Positions 1 to 12,090 of a DNA stretch of 64,000 nt are shown here, piece after piece. Under the pieces are notes generated by a model. That model was not told the DNA's origin, did not search any database, and worked only from the letters and a program-made list of their open reading frames with translations. The translations under genes were made by a program, and so were the position numbers. Numbering within the stretch: the first letter of the stretch is position 1; each line of letters opens with the position of its first letter. The stretch spans positions 90,540,871 to 90,604,870 of the forward strand of contig CM051455.1 in assembly GCA_028274465.1 (NCBI GenBank). Direction: 5' to 3'. The DNA is from Plantago ovata (taxonomy: Eukaryota; Streptophyta; Magnoliopsida; Lamiales; Plantaginaceae).

Positions 1-745
1 GAGGCTTTCTCCCAACTAGGCATGGGATTGTCTTATCAGTTAAGGATGGTCCTAAAACTGATGAAGAAAGAAATGCAATGAGTCGTGTGCCCTATGCTTC
101 GGCAGCAGGGTCTATAATGTATGCAATGAATTGCACAAGGCCCAATGTGGCATATGCGCTTAGTGTCACTTGTCGACACCAACAGAATCCAGGAGTACCT
201 CACTGGACTGCTGTAAAGAACACTGTTAAGTACCTTCGACGGACTAAAGAGATGTTCTTGGTGTTTGGTGGAGAACCAGAATTAAAGATGTCTTGTTATG
301 TCGACGCTCGATTTGAATCAGATCCTGATGACTTTAAGTCACAGACAGGATACATATTCAAATTGAACTCTAAGCAAGCCACGGTTGCTGACTCATCCAC
401 AGAAGCCGAGTACATTGTTGCATCAGAAGCATCGAAAGAAGTTGTCTGTATTTCAGAGTTCTTGAAGGAATTGAGGATTGTTCCTGCTCGTAGTCCAATA
501 ACGATTTATTGTGACAATACGGGCGCCGTCGCTCAAGCTAAGGAGCCTAGATCTACAAACTAGAACAAACATGTACTTAGAAAGTATCACGTTATACGTG
601 AGATTATTGATATAGTAGAAGTTAGTATAGAACGTGTCTCTACCACGGACAACGTGGCAGATCCTTTCACCAAGGTCTTATCAGTGGAAGTCCACTTAAG
701 ACATTATGCTAATCTGGGTATTAAGTTTAAAGGTGACTGGCTCTA
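1..745 (+). pseudogene. copia pol 3' end (RT tail and RNase H), copy A
   Basis: The translated sequence carries the copia RT/RNase H connection and RNase H block: a segment like [20 protein letters not shown], then KQATVADSSTEAEY and ITIYCDNTGAVA, typical of plant Ty1/copia polyproteins. It matches copy B at about 7.7-8.5 kb almost throughout. It is the end of a polyprotein that starts outside the window. It is not intact. The LTR follows directly after a purine-rich stretch near 750-760. Confidence 0.88.
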
Positions 746-760
746 GTCCAAGTGGAAGAT

Positions 761-2820
761 TGATGGTGTATATGTCCTAGAGACAGTCCTGATTAAGGGC
801 ATGTAGCCCTTACAGAGGGCATATATGTACTATTACACATGTCAACGTAATATAATATATGTTTGTTGTTTGACTATTGAGTATCGCTTCTATATTTATA
901 TTACACCAGGCATGCAGCATGTCATATCTCTATTTCTGTCTATATTGATATTAAACATGTTCCCTCGGATAGATGACCGATCACACATATAGTGGGAGCT
1001 ATGTGAGTTATCATCTATCCCAAACTCTCCCTAGTCGAGGTTCATCTCGGTTGTAGGGGTCCGAATGAACCAGCTGAGACTAGTATGCGTGGAGGTTATA
1101 CTTGTTGGAGCAAGTGTGAGCCGATCCCACGGCCACGGAACGGATTGTTGGACAATCAAGAAACGTTCCCATAACTGCGCATAGTTGTTCGAAGGATGAT
1201 TACAGAACAATGGAAGTACCCACCACACACTCCCATCGATGTATACTCTACACCGAAGTGTCTATGGGAACCGGTAAGTTGTCGAAGTGATGCCAGTCGT
1301 CCGTTGGACTTACAGGACTTTATCATCACATTTGTTGCACCATATCCTTTGTGGAACCGTCGATGTCATCTCTGAATAAGCAGTTGACCTAAGACACGAT
1401 CCAGGATTATGGCTACATACAAATGGGGATGATAAGTGTTTCTGTGAAGGATTCATCTCTCATGTATAGCACAGGAGAGTACTGCTCATAGTCGTCATAG
1501 TTGTGTTGGTAAAGTCACTGGCCAGTGCATCGATATATTATGATAGTCATAAGTATATCTTCGTAACCAAGAAATTCCCTGAGACGCCCGTGAATGTATT
1601 ATTGGGATAGACACATCATCGATTGTAGATGCATTTGAGTCAGTCAGATGAAGGGACGTTACCATCGCCGCGTTGAGCGCAACAGACTTCGCAACGAAAG
1701 GGTTTGCTTTCAGAAATCTCTCAAACGTCCTCATGTATTAATATTGCAAATGGAACCGTCTAGGAATTCCATTTTGCCTAGTCTAGGACTTGCTTAATAC
1801 AATGAGGCCCTATGGGTCACACTATGTGGTGATTCAACTTATCCGAATATCCTTGAAGATGGAATCGCAATTGATTTGGAATTAATTGTGATTGATGGAT
1901 TATAATTGATTTGGAATTAATTATAATATTTAGAGGCTCAATTAATGATTTGGAATTATTAATTGAATTGGTTAATTAATTGTATTTTATATAAATACAA
2001 TTAAAGATTATATTTTAGAAATATAATGGAGGTTTGATTTGAAAGGATGCACATGTGCAAAATCTACTTGGAGTTTGAATTGCCTTAGAACTATAAGTGG
2101 GTCCCAAAATCGGGACCCACCTATCTCGCTTGGGAAAAGCGCGCGCGCGAGATGGAGTAGGGGAAGGAGTTCGACTCCTTCCTCTATTAGAAGTCCAAGG
2201 GATAAGTTAGATTTTCTTGATTGAGTTTTAATTTGATTGGGAATGAATCTAGACTTCAAATTGATTTCCTAGTGCGATAAGAATTAGATTGTTATTGGTT
2301 TACGAAGTCTAATTGCTTATGCTTTAGTCTTCTATTGACTACTATATAGTAGATTATTAGAGAGCGTTTTACACACAGTTGAATAGACTTTCATAAAGTT
2401 ATTCTACCCAGTTTTCTTAGAGAAAATAAAAGCTCTCCCCTTCCTCTATAAGCCACGCGCGCCGCCACCTACCGGAGGAAAACCGCCGTCCCATCTTCTT
2501 GGTCACACAAAGAATATCCTAGCATTCTTCCGATAGGCTGTTCATCCGTGGATACCAAGGTTCTAGGAGCTGGAAACTAACTTTTATTGTCTTGCAGATA
2601 ATCAAAGTATTGCAGATATCTTCGACTTCGACGAAGGAGAAGATTCACCGGATTATTACGAAGACTTGGAAGCTGTGCTTGCTTTTGGAGTACGGTTAGT
2701 CTTCTAATTGACGTGTTTAAATATATACGGCATATACATAATCAATTAACCTGCATGTTAAGAAAATTTTTGAAATTCCGTTGCGTACCCTAGGGGTAAC
2801 TCTGACCGTATTTTCTTACA
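761..2820 (+). repeat. LTR shared by copia copies A and B
   Basis: The repeat begins TGATGGTG after a purine-rich site and ends TTCTTACA directly before a Met-tRNA primer site, giving the TG...CA ends expected of an LTR. It matches 8496-10588 along its length (2060 versus 2093 bp). It acts as the 3' LTR of copy A and the 5' LTR of copy B. It contains an AT-rich block (about 1860-2010), a short CG-dinucleotide run near 2140-2152 and a TATA-like CTATATAG near 2343. No coding region is supported; the short frames are chance ORFs. Confidence 0.88.
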
Positions 2821-2821
2821 G

Positions 2822-2839
2822 TGGTATCAGAGCCAGGTT
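2822..2839 (+). promoter_or_regulatory. primer binding site, initiator Met-tRNA
   Basis: TGGTATCAGAGCCAGGTT is the complement of the 3' end of plant initiator Met-tRNA and lies one base after the LTR end. This fixes the LTR boundary and the plus orientation of copy B. Confidence 0.93.
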
Positions 2840-4272
2840 AATTGATTACGTATACGTATATATGTTGTATGATTTTGTAGTTTATGTGGATGCAATTGAT
2901 TATATGATTGATTCGATTTTCAAAAGTTTGTTTTTATATAAATTTTAAAATTTATATTTTTTCAAAAAAAAATAAAAATTTAATATATATATACCGACCG
3001 GGCCGCCTGGGCGACGCAGGCGGTGGGCGCCCACGGCCGCAGACACGGTAAGGGACGGGGCTTGGTCCCGTCCCGTATTTTTATATATATATATATATAT
3101 TTTTCGGGTTGGATCCACAATCGAATCTTTGAAAATTTTGATTGGAATATAAATATGATTTAATTGTAATTGTTTTTAACTAGAGGGGTTAAATTTAATT
3201 AGTATAAAGTTAAAGGGCTTATTTGTAATTTAAAATTTATTGTTTATTGCAAATTAGGCCTTCTACTTTTGAATTTTAGATTTAACACCTCCAAGGTTTC
3301 GAAAATTACAATTAAGTCCTTCGGGTTTTTGAAAATTGCTACCTGGTCAATAGAATTTTCGATTTTTCGATCTAGTCCAAATTTTCAATTATTTCATAGA
3401 GATTATAAGTATGAGATTATAATTTTCATAATGAAATTATGAAGTCATTTGGCATCCGCATAGGCTACTACTTGTTTGTTTGCTCGATATGCTATTGTTT
3501 GACACTGCATGTTTAAATACCACGTATTTTACTTTCCGTTCGACCTCTATGCATGCGAGGGTAGGCGGCGCCCTCTTATTTGTCGGACCGCATATTTTAT
3601 GTATGGGTAGGCGGCACCCATTGTGTGCTTGACGGCGTTTAGAACTAGAATGGATAGGCGACATCCATTACGTCTAGACCGCTCATGCATGATGGGTAGG
3701 GGGCGCCCTTATTTGTTTGGAGATGACTGATAACAACCCTCAAGCTACAAGCTCCAACCAATATAAGTGCAGAAATATATATATGTATGTATTTCTGAGA
3801 TGCTTTCCATAGGGTGCTTTAATTCTGAACTTTCATTGCGTTTTCCTGTATTGGCGACCTCGTCTTACAGACTCGCAGTGATCGTCAAATTAGAGTAAGC
3901 CTCTAGTTATAACTTACTGCATATTGTATCTAGCGACCTCGATAGGTACAATATGTAGAGCATCGGGTTAAATTAGATTTAACACCCAAGAGTTGCGTGA
4001 CGCAATTGGATAGTCCTACCGGTCATATTATGCTATGCGACCAGCCCCCGTTGGAGTATAGCATAGTATGGATTTGGATCTTGGCCACTACGGTAACTTG
4101 TTGGACATTACCCGTATGTTTGTTTTGGGGGGCAAGCATATGTGAAAATAGTGGGAGCTAAACAGCTAAAGGACCTTGTTGTTTAGTTATGTTGACTGTG
4201 TATTTTGAAGTAATATTTCAATAGTTGATTTATTATTTTCGTTCTATATTATTTCTCCTTAGGATATTAGAA
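2840..4272 (+). other. untranslated leader of copia copy B with hairpin array
   Basis: This 1.4-kb stretch between primer site and gag has no convincing coding region. It holds an A-rich block, a GC-rich block with a strong hairpin near 3053-3080 (GGGACGGG pairing with CCCGTCCC), a TA microsatellite near 3083-3102, and four consecutive hairpins built on a TAGGCGGC-like loop at 3557-3710. Retrotransposon leaders usually hold packaging and dimerisation structures; that role here is inference. Confidence 0.75.
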
Positions 4273-5130
4273 ATGGCGAGTATCTCGCTCCGTGCTGTCT
4301 TAGAGAAGCAAATTTTGACCGGACCAAACTTCCTAGATTGGATCAGGAATATACGTTTGGTGCTGAGGTACGAAAAGATTGAGTACGTCTTGGACGAGGT
4401 CATTCCCGTGTGCCCCGAAAATCAGACTGCCGATCAGGTTGCTGCTTGGAATCAAGCCAACAAGGCAAAGTCTGATAAGCATCTTGATGATGCTAGATCC
4501 GCGCAGTGTATTATGCTGGCGGCAATGAGCAATGAGCTGCAGAGGCAACATGAAAGCATGTTTCCGTATGAGATGCTGAAGCATCTTGAGTCGCTCTTTA
4601 AGATGACAGCTAGAAGTGTTGAATTTGATTTGATCAAAGAGATACACAGATGCAAGCTCAATGATGGAGAGAACATGTTCTCAAAATGATTGGTCTCTTT
4701 GAAAAGCTTGTCGATGCCGGTGTTAAGCTAGAGAACAAAATCATGGTGATCTTTGTCCTTCAATCATTGCCGAGTTCGTGTTCGCAGTTCATCATTAACT
4801 ACATGATGAATGCGAAGGACGTAACACTGCCCGAACTCCATAATCTGCTGAAGACATATGATCAAACTCTTCCTAAGAAGGAAAAGTCGATCATGTTTGT
4901 TGGGCAACCGTCTAACCCAAACCCGAGAAACAAAGGTGCTAAGGGTAAGGGAAAGTCGGGAGCCAAGGCTAACACTTAGAGTGATAAGCCTAAGCATCTG
5001 AACCAGAAAAGGAAGTTCAAGAAATACGGAATGGTACGCACAGATGAATGTCTTTTCTGTAAGCAGAAAGGACATTGGAAGAAAGATTGCCCTAAGCTAA
5101 GGGCAGATCAAGCTAAGAAGCCACCGGCTT
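4273..5130 (+). pseudogene. copia gag region, copy B
   Basis: The start at ATG 4273 is chosen because the product then opens MASISLRAVLEKQILTGPNF, the usual beginning of this copia Gag class. It continues with the UBN2-like capsid region (LDWIRNIRLVLRYEKIEYVL) and ends with a CCHC zinc knuckle of the form C-x2-C-x4-H-x4-C (CLFCKQKGHWKKDC) near 5049-5090. Gag would form the particle that packages the RNA. The region is broken. The pol domains follow on the same strand. Confidence 0.85.
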
Positions 5131-8100
5131 CTAGCTCAGGTATGTTTGTTATTGGAATGAACATGACTACTTTTGACTCCAATGGTTGGTTATTAGATAC
5201 AGCCTGTGGCTAACACATTTGTAATAATGTGCAGGGGCTAATTGATCACAGGCTAGTCAAGCAAGGTGAAATCGACTTGCATGTTGGGAACGTCAATCCA
5301 GTTGAAGCCAAACGCGTTGGACGCTGCAAGATAGATTTACCTTCCGGACAATGTTTAGAACTTGATAACGTTTATTTTGTTCTATCCATTGTCAGAAATA
5401 TTATTTCCATTCCATTGTTAGACAATATGGGTTTCTCCTTTCGATTTGCGAATAATACTTGTTATTTTTATTGAATGACCACTATTATGGAAAAGCTCGC
5501 TTAGTGAATGATTTATATATTTCGCAAGGTATTCTACCTTTATTTCAAATACATAACAAACAACCGTCTTTAAGTAGGAAGAATAATCCATCTTATCTAT
5601 GGCATTGTCGGCTAGGCCATATCAATGAAACACGGATTCAATGACTAAGTAAGTTGGACTACTCAGAACCATTTGATTTTGAATCATATGGTACATGCGA
5701 ATCATGTGTTAAGGGTAAGATGACGAACAAACCTTTTGTTGGACAAGGTGTTCGTGCCACTCGCTGCTTAGAGCTCATACATACCGATGTATGTGGACCT
5801 TTTAAAGTCCAAGCGCGTAGGGGTTATCCTTACTTTGTTACCTTTACTGACGATTTCTCAAGGTATGGATATATTTATCTTATGAAGAATAAATCCGAGA
5901 CCTTTGGGAAATTCAAGGATTTTAGGAATGAGGTCGAGAATGAATTGAACCTAAGGATAGTCACTCTTCGATCAGATCGAGGAGGTGAGTACCTTAATGA
6001 AGAATTTATCGACTACTTGAAGGAAAATGGAATTCAATGGCAATGGACTCCTCCTGGAACACCATAGTTAAATGGTGTGTCTGAGAGAAGGAATCGAACC
6101 CTGTTAGACATGGTGAGATCAATGATTGGATTCTTGACTCTTCCAAAATATCTGTGGGGATATGCACTACAAACTGCAATCTACATTCTGAACCGTGTAC
6201 CATCTAAATCAGTGGAGAAAACTCCTTATGAGTTATGGAAGGGAAAGAAGCCCTCACTGGGCTATCTTAGACCTTGGGGCTGTCCTGCGATAGTCAAACT
6301 GATGCTCACTGATAAGTTAGATGCCAAGGGTGTCAAAGTATATTTCATAGGCTATCCTCGTCAGACGAGAGGCTATGAAGTCTATCATGCTGAAGATCAC
6401 AAGATGATAGTATCTAGAAACGTCAAGTTTTTAGAAGCAGAATACCTCGAAGAAGAGAGGTTAGATGACATGATAGAACATGAAGAAATTCAAGACTTTG
6501 ACACGCGCGAACATGAGTTCTTTAAATCTTCTGATTTGGACTCAAGTTCAGTGGGAGCTTTCGAAGCAGATAAGGGTAATGATATGACACTTGCTAGGCA
6601 TGTCATAGTCAGTGGGAGTCCTGTGATTAGATCAACAGTTGAAACCGCACCAACAGAACCCGTTGTCAATCAATCTGTGCAACAAGTTGCACAAGAGCAG
6701 CCTCCCGCTAGGGAACAGGGTCGCGGGGCGCGACCAGCTGCATCAGTGCCCACTGATAATGTTAGTGTTACACGAAGCCAGAAAAGAAAAGCACCAGAAC
6801 GAGTCGAGCTCCGTAGGTCGAAGAGGATCCTAAAAGGATCTCAGAAGCAAAGCTTTATGATAGAAGACATCTGTAAACTTGATGTCGGCTTATCAGATCG
6901 GGAAGATCCCGAGACCTACAAAGAGTCAATAATTGATATTGACTCAGACAAATGGCAAGAGGCCATGGAATTGGAAATGGACTCCATGTACCTGAACCAA
7001 GTTTGGAACTTGGTAGACTTGCCCCAAGGGGTTAGACCTATTGGGTGCAAATGGGTCTTTAAACGAAAGACAGATGCCGATGACAAGGTACAAACGCACA
7101 AGGCTAGACTTGTGGCGAAAGGCTACACGCAAAGGTATGGCATCGATTACGACGAAACTTTTTCACCGGTAGCAAAATTGAAGTCCATTCGAATTCTACT
7201 TGCGATAGCTGCCTACTATGATTATGAGATTTGGCAGATAGATGTAAAGACTGCCTTCCTCAATGGCAACCTTGAGGAAGAGTTCTATATGGTACAGCTG
7301 GAAGGTTTTATTAGTAAAACCAGGCCAACTGCTGTATGCAAATTACAAAGATCCATCTATGGGCTAAAGCAAGCGTCTAGGAGCTGGAATATCCGCTTTG
7401 ATAAAGTTTTCAAATCGTTTGACTTCATCAGAAGCAAGGAAGATCCCTGTGTCTACACTAGGCACAACGACAAGGGAGTCGTTTTCATGATCATCTATGT
7501 TGATGACATTTTGATCATGGGAAACAATGTCTCTATGCTAGAAGAGACTAAAGTTTGGTTATCAAGTACCTTCTCAATGAATGGCTTGGGTGAAGCGAAC
7601 TACATCCTAGGGATCAAGATCTATAGAGATAGATCCAAGAGGATGTTAGGATTGACACAGTCCACCTACATCGACAAAATATTGAAGCCTTATAAGATGG
7701 ATGACTCAAAGAGAGGCTTTCTCCCAGCTAGGCATGAGATTGTTTTATCAGTTAAGGATGGTCCTAAAACTGATAAAGAAAGAAATGCAATGAGTCGTGT
7801 GCCCTATGCTTCGGCAGTAGGGTCCATAATGTATGCAATGAATTGCACAAGGCCCGATGTGGCATATGCGCTTAGTGTCACTTGTCGACACCAACAGAAT
7901 CCAGGAGTACCTCACTAGACTGCTGTAAAGAACATTCTTAAGTACCTTCGACGGACTAAAGAGATGTTCTTGGTGTTTGGTGGAGAACCAGAATTAAAGA
8001 TGTCTGGTTATGTCGACGCTGGATTTGAATTAGATCCTGATGACTTTAAGTCACAGACAGGATACGTATTCAAATTGAATGGAGAAACTATCTGTTGGAA

Positions 8101-8480
8101 GAGTTCTAAGCAAGCCACGGTTGCTGACTCATCCACAGAAGCCGAGTACATTGCTGCATCAGAAGCATCGAAAGAAGCTGTCTGGATTTCAGAGTTCTTG
8201 AAGGAATTGAGGGTTGTTCCTGCTCCTAGTCCAATAACGATTTATTGTGACAATACGGGCGCCGTCGCTCAAGCTAGGAGCCTAGATCTACAAACTAGAA
8301 CAAACATGTACTTAGAAAGTATCACGTTATACGTGAGATTATTGATAGAAGAGAAGTTAGTATAGAACGTGTCTCTACCACGGACAACGTGGCAGATCCT
8401 TTCACCAAGGTCTTATCAGTGGAAGTCCACTTAAGACATTATGCTAATCTGGGTATTAAGCATAAAGGTGACTGGCTCTA
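5131..8480 (+). pseudogene. copia pol region (protease, integrase, RT, RNase H), copy B
   Basis: Domains in copia order: a protease-like segment (WLLDTACG) near 5.2 kb; GAG-pre-integrase (YLWHCRLGH) near 5.6 kb; integrase core from about 5.77 kb (HTDVCGPF, TDDFSRYGYIYLM, SDRGGEY) with the downstream [14 protein letters not shown] block; RT from about 6.95 kb ([49 protein letters not shown] near 7.5 kb); RNase H near 8.0-8.35 kb (KQATVADSSTEAEYIAAS, YCDNTGAVA). Integrase before RT identifies Ty1/copia. The lineage is not firmly assigned; a Tork/Angela/Bianca-type group is plausible. Several breaks are present, so this is a fossil. Confidence 0.88.
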
Positions 8481-8482
8481 GT

Positions 8483-8495
8483 CCAAGTGGAAGAT
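8483..8495 (+). promoter_or_regulatory. polypurine tract before copia 3' LTR
   Basis: CCAAGTGGAAGAT stands immediately before the TG of the 3' LTR and resembles the AAGTGGGAGAT tract of many plant copia elements. The same site precedes the shared LTR at 749-760. Confidence 0.7.
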
Positions 8496-10588
8496 TGATA
8501 GTGTATATGTCCTAGAGACAGTCCTTATTAAGGGCATGCAGCCCTTATACATGGCATATATGTACTATTACACAGGTCAACGTAATATAATATATGTTTG
8601 TTGTTTGACTATTGAGTATCGCTTTCATATTTATATTACACCAGGCATGCAGCATGTCATATCTCTATTTCTGTCTATATTGATATTAAACATGTTCCCT
8701 CGGATAGATGACCGATCACACATATAGTGGGAGCTATGTGAGTTATCATCTATCCCAAACTCTCCCTAGTCGAGGTTCATCTCGGATGTAGGGGTCTGAA
8801 TGAACCAGCTGAGACTAGTATGCGTGGAGGTTATACTTGTTGGAGCAAGTGTGAGCCGATCCCACGGCCACGGAACGGATTCATGGACAATCAAGAAACA
8901 TTCCCATAATTGCGCATAGTTGTTCGAAGGATGATTACCGAACAATGGAAGTACCCACCGGACACTCCCATCGATGTATACTCTACACCGAAGTGTCTCT
9001 GGGAACCGGTAAGTTGTCGAAGTGATGCTAGTCGACCTTTGGACTTACATGACTTTATCATCACATTTGTTGCCCCATATCCTTGGTGGACCCATCGATG
9101 TCAGCTCTGAATAAGCAGTTGACCTAAGACACGATCCAGGATTATGGCTACATACAAATGGGGATGATAAGTGCTTCTGTGAAGGATTCATCTCTCATGT
9201 GTAGCACATGAGAGTACTGCTCATAGTCGTCATAGTTGTGTTGGTAAAGTCACTGGCCAGTGCATCGATATATTATGATAGTCATAAGAATATCTTCGTA
9301 ACCAAGCAACTCCAGGAGACGCCCGTGAATGTATTATTGGGATAGACACATCATCGATCCTATATGCATTCGAGTCAGTCAGATGAAGGGACGTTACCAT
9401 CGCCGCGTTGAGCGCAACAGACTTTGCAACGAAAGGGTTTGCTTTGAGAAACCTCTCAAACGTCCTCATGTATTAATATTGCAAATGGAACCGTCTAGGA
9501 ATTCCATTTTGCCTAGTCTAGGACTTGCTTAATACAATGAGGCCCTATGGGTCACAGTATGTGGTGATTTAGCTTATCCGAATATCCTTGAAGATGAAAT
9601 CGCAATTGATTGGAATTAATTGTGATTGATGTATTATAATTGATTTGGAATTAATTATAATATTTAGTGGCTCAATTAATGATTTGGAATTATTAATTGA
9701 ATTGGCTAATTACTTGTATTTTATATAAATACAATTAAAAGATTATATTTTAGAAATATAATTGAGGTTTGATTTGAAAGGATATGTTAATTTAGAATTA
9801 ACATATGCACATGGGCAAAATCTACTTGGAGTTTGAATTGCCTTAGAACTATAAGTGGGTCCCAAAATCGGGACCCACCTATCTCCCTTGGGACACGCGC
9901 GCGCGCGCGAGATGGAGTAGGGGAAGGAGTTCGACTCCTTCCTCTATTAGAAGTCCAAGGGATAAGTTAGATTTTCCTGATTGAGTTTTAATTTGATTGG
10001 GAATGAATCTAGACTTGAAATTGGTTTCCTAGTGCGATAAGAATTAGATTCTTATTCCTTTACGAAGTCTTATTGCTTATGCTTTAGGCTTCTATTGACT
10101 ACTATATATAGTAGACTATTAGAGTGCGTTTTACACACAGTTGAATAGACTTTCATAGAGTTATTCTACCCAGTTTTCTTAGAGAAAATAAAAGCTCTCC
10201 CCTTCCTCTATAAGCCACGCGCGCCGCCACCTACCGGAGGAAAACCGCCGCCCCATCTTCTTGGTCACAGAAAGAATATCTTAGCATTCTTCCGATAGGC
10301 TGTTCATCCGTGGATACCAAGGTTGAGGTTCTAGGAGCTGGAAACTAACTTTTATTGTCTTGCAGATAATCAAAGTATTGCAGATATCTTCGACTTCGAC
10401 GAAGGAGAAGATTCACCGGATTATTACGTAGACTTGGAAGTTGTGCTTGCTTTTGGAGTACGGTTAGTTTTCTAATTGACGTGTTTAAATATATACGGCA
10501 TATACATAAGCAATTAACCTGCATGTTAAGAAAATTTTTGAAATTCCGCTGCGTACCCTAGGGGTAACTCTGACCGTATTTTCTTACA
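8496..10588 (+). repeat. 3' LTR of copia copy B
   Basis: It matches the LTR at 761-2820 from TGATAGTG to TTCTTACA. It carries the same AT-rich block, CG run (about 9896-9909) and a CTATATATAG near 10101. The sequence changes abruptly at 10589 to a minus-strand Sirevirus fragment, marking the element edge. Confidence 0.88.
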
Positions 10589-11439
10589 AGTGCATCTTTT
10601 CTTAAATCTGCAGCAATGTCACTTGCTGGTTCCAGAGTGTTGTCATCAAGATTATCTACAATGTAGATATCTTCTAGGCGTTCTAAGGCATGATTTTCAT
10701 TTCCACTGCCATGTGGTCTAGCTTCAGCAAATGAATCCAAGTTAATTGGATTGCTGAAGGCTTCTGCAAACACTTCAACAACATCTACTACAGTGGCTTG
10801 CGTTTCAGCAACCACTGGAACGTCGTCATCCTGAATGACATGGACAATTGGAACGGACTTGCGTGCCGTTGTTTTCTTTCTTGGGAAGGTCTTTGTCCGT
10901 GCCTTCTTAGGAATAGGATCAGCTGATGAAGCTGGAGTTTGAGTGTCATCATCAGCTTTCCTCTTTTTCATACATCTCTTGCTGGGTGCAGTAGTGTCAG
11001 CAACCGCAGTAGTATCAGCAGTAACATCTGCAGCTATTGCATTCTCAACAACATTTGCAGTTGTTGTATACCTAGCTTGTTGATCAGTATCTGCAACATT
11101 TGCAGTTGTTGCATTCATAGACTGGTTATCAGTCTCAGCAATATTTGCAGCTGTTGGTTTCTTTGACTTCTTGTCAGCAACCTTAGGTCCATTTAGCTTG
11201 TAGAAAGCTCTTCCCACATTGCATACTGATTTCTTAATCGGCAATGGATTTCTTAGATGAATCCTGAAATGTTCAAGGATGTAGCATATTTTCAATCCAT
11301 ACATCAGGGGAAACCAAGGTGAGGCTGAGTTGTCTTCAACCTTGACCCTGAACTTTGTAACACAATCAACAAGCCTGTTGAAAATGTACTTAGCCCAGTT
11401 GATTTCAGTTTCGTTCTCATAGATATGCATGAGCAAAGG
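10589..11439 (-). pseudogene. S0 fragment: middle of the Sirevirus third coding region
   Basis: Read on the minus strand, this encodes ENETEINWAKYIFNRLVDCV followed by FPLMYGLKICYILEHFRIHL and a low-complexity tail rich in Ala, Thr and Lys. It is the counterpart of the plus-strand segment beginning near 12.8 kb in S1. The continuation toward its N-terminus lies at 19258-19973, on the far side of S1, so S1 has split it. Its left end is cut by the copia LTR at 10588. The function is unknown; see the S1 copy. Confidence 0.82.
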
Positions 11440-11573
11440 TGTTAGGAAACTTGTAATTTTGATGAGCAATTAACCATGCTAAATTAAGAATAGTCCAGTA
11501 ACTAGTACTCTTAAGGTCCATAGGATTTTAGAATTTTAAGGACATTGTAAAAGAGGAACGTTTGCTGATGACT
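11440..11573 (+). repeat. S1 5' LTR, first 134 bp before gap
   Basis: It aligns to the start of the S1 3' LTR (17603 onward) and the S2 LTRs, from TGTTAGGAAACTTG to GTTTGCTGATGACT, and then runs into Ns. Confidence 0.88.
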
Positions 11574-11673
11574 NNNNNNNNNNNNNNNNNNNNNNNNNNN
11601 NNNNNNNNNNNNNNNNNNNNNNNNNNNNNNNNNNNNNNNNNNNNNNNNNNNNNNNNNNNNNNNNNNNNNNNNN
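11574..11673. other. assembly gap (100 N)
   Basis: Exactly 100 undetermined bases, which looks like a placeholder of unknown true length. By comparison with S2, the left edge lies early in the LTR and the right edge lies just before the third coding region. Most of an LTR plus gag and pol, about 8 kb in S2, would fit between them. Confidence 0.97.
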
Positions 11674-12090
11674 TTTCAGCAAGCAACTATCCTTATTACT
11701 CATAAAGTCAATTTGTGACGTTAAGCTGGCACAGATAAACTCGCAGAATCATAAACATGAAATTCAATCGTGCCACTGATTAAAGGAGTTATTAATCTAA
11801 CGCTACAAAACAAAGAGAAGAGTGCTCTGACGGTTTTAGTTAGTGGGCCACTACGCATTAAGGCAAAGGCTCCACTATCTCCAGTGTTTCTCTGTTTTTA
11901 CCCTTGCTGAGAACTCAATCGATTGAGTTTCTCCTCACACCAGAGACCACTATAATAAAGAAGGAGTTAGGAAATGACAAAATTCTTTAACATCACTTTC
12001 CTTCTCTGCAATTTTTCTAGCCGAAACTACTGTACCTCCGGTAAAAAGCAAACATCTCTTTTCGTACAATCTTCTTGCTCTATATAAGAA
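11674..12090 (+). other. S1 non-coding stretch upstream of third coding region
   Basis: It matches S2 at about 33460-33882 (shared landmark GTGACGTTAAGCTGGCACAG). It contains a TATA-like box about 130 bp before the ATG and TATATAAG just before the ATG. No coding capacity is seen. Confidence 0.75.

Larger units (their letters stand above)
1..10588 (+). mobile_element. Ty1/copia tandem: tail of copy A, shared LTR, copy B, 3' LTR
   Basis: Order seen: RT/RNase H tail (1-745), LTR (761-2820), Met-tRNA primer site, leader, gag, pol, polypurine site, LTR (8496-10588). The tail of copy A and the tail of copy B (7712-8495) are near-duplicates, and both are followed by the same LTR, so two elements share the middle LTR. 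Such LTR-internal-LTR-internal-LTR tandems are a known product of recombination between LTRs. The 5' LTR of copy A lies outside the window, so the target duplication cannot be checked. The right end abuts a minus-strand Sirevirus fragment, into which the tandem probably inserted. The coding parts are broken in several places. The two LTRs visible differ by a few percent by eye. Confidence 0.88.

Noticed and set aside
1495-1734. 79-codon minus-strand frame repeated at 9230-9469
   Set aside because: It occurs in both copies of the copia LTR, and the repeat explains it. There is no known protein feature.
4333-4647. 104-codon minus-strand frame
   Set aside because: Antisense shadow of the copia gag region.
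10558-11469. A single host gene of 303 codons
   Set aside because: The frame crosses the copia LTR end at 10588 and the S1 LTR start at 11440. Only the part between is S0 sequence.
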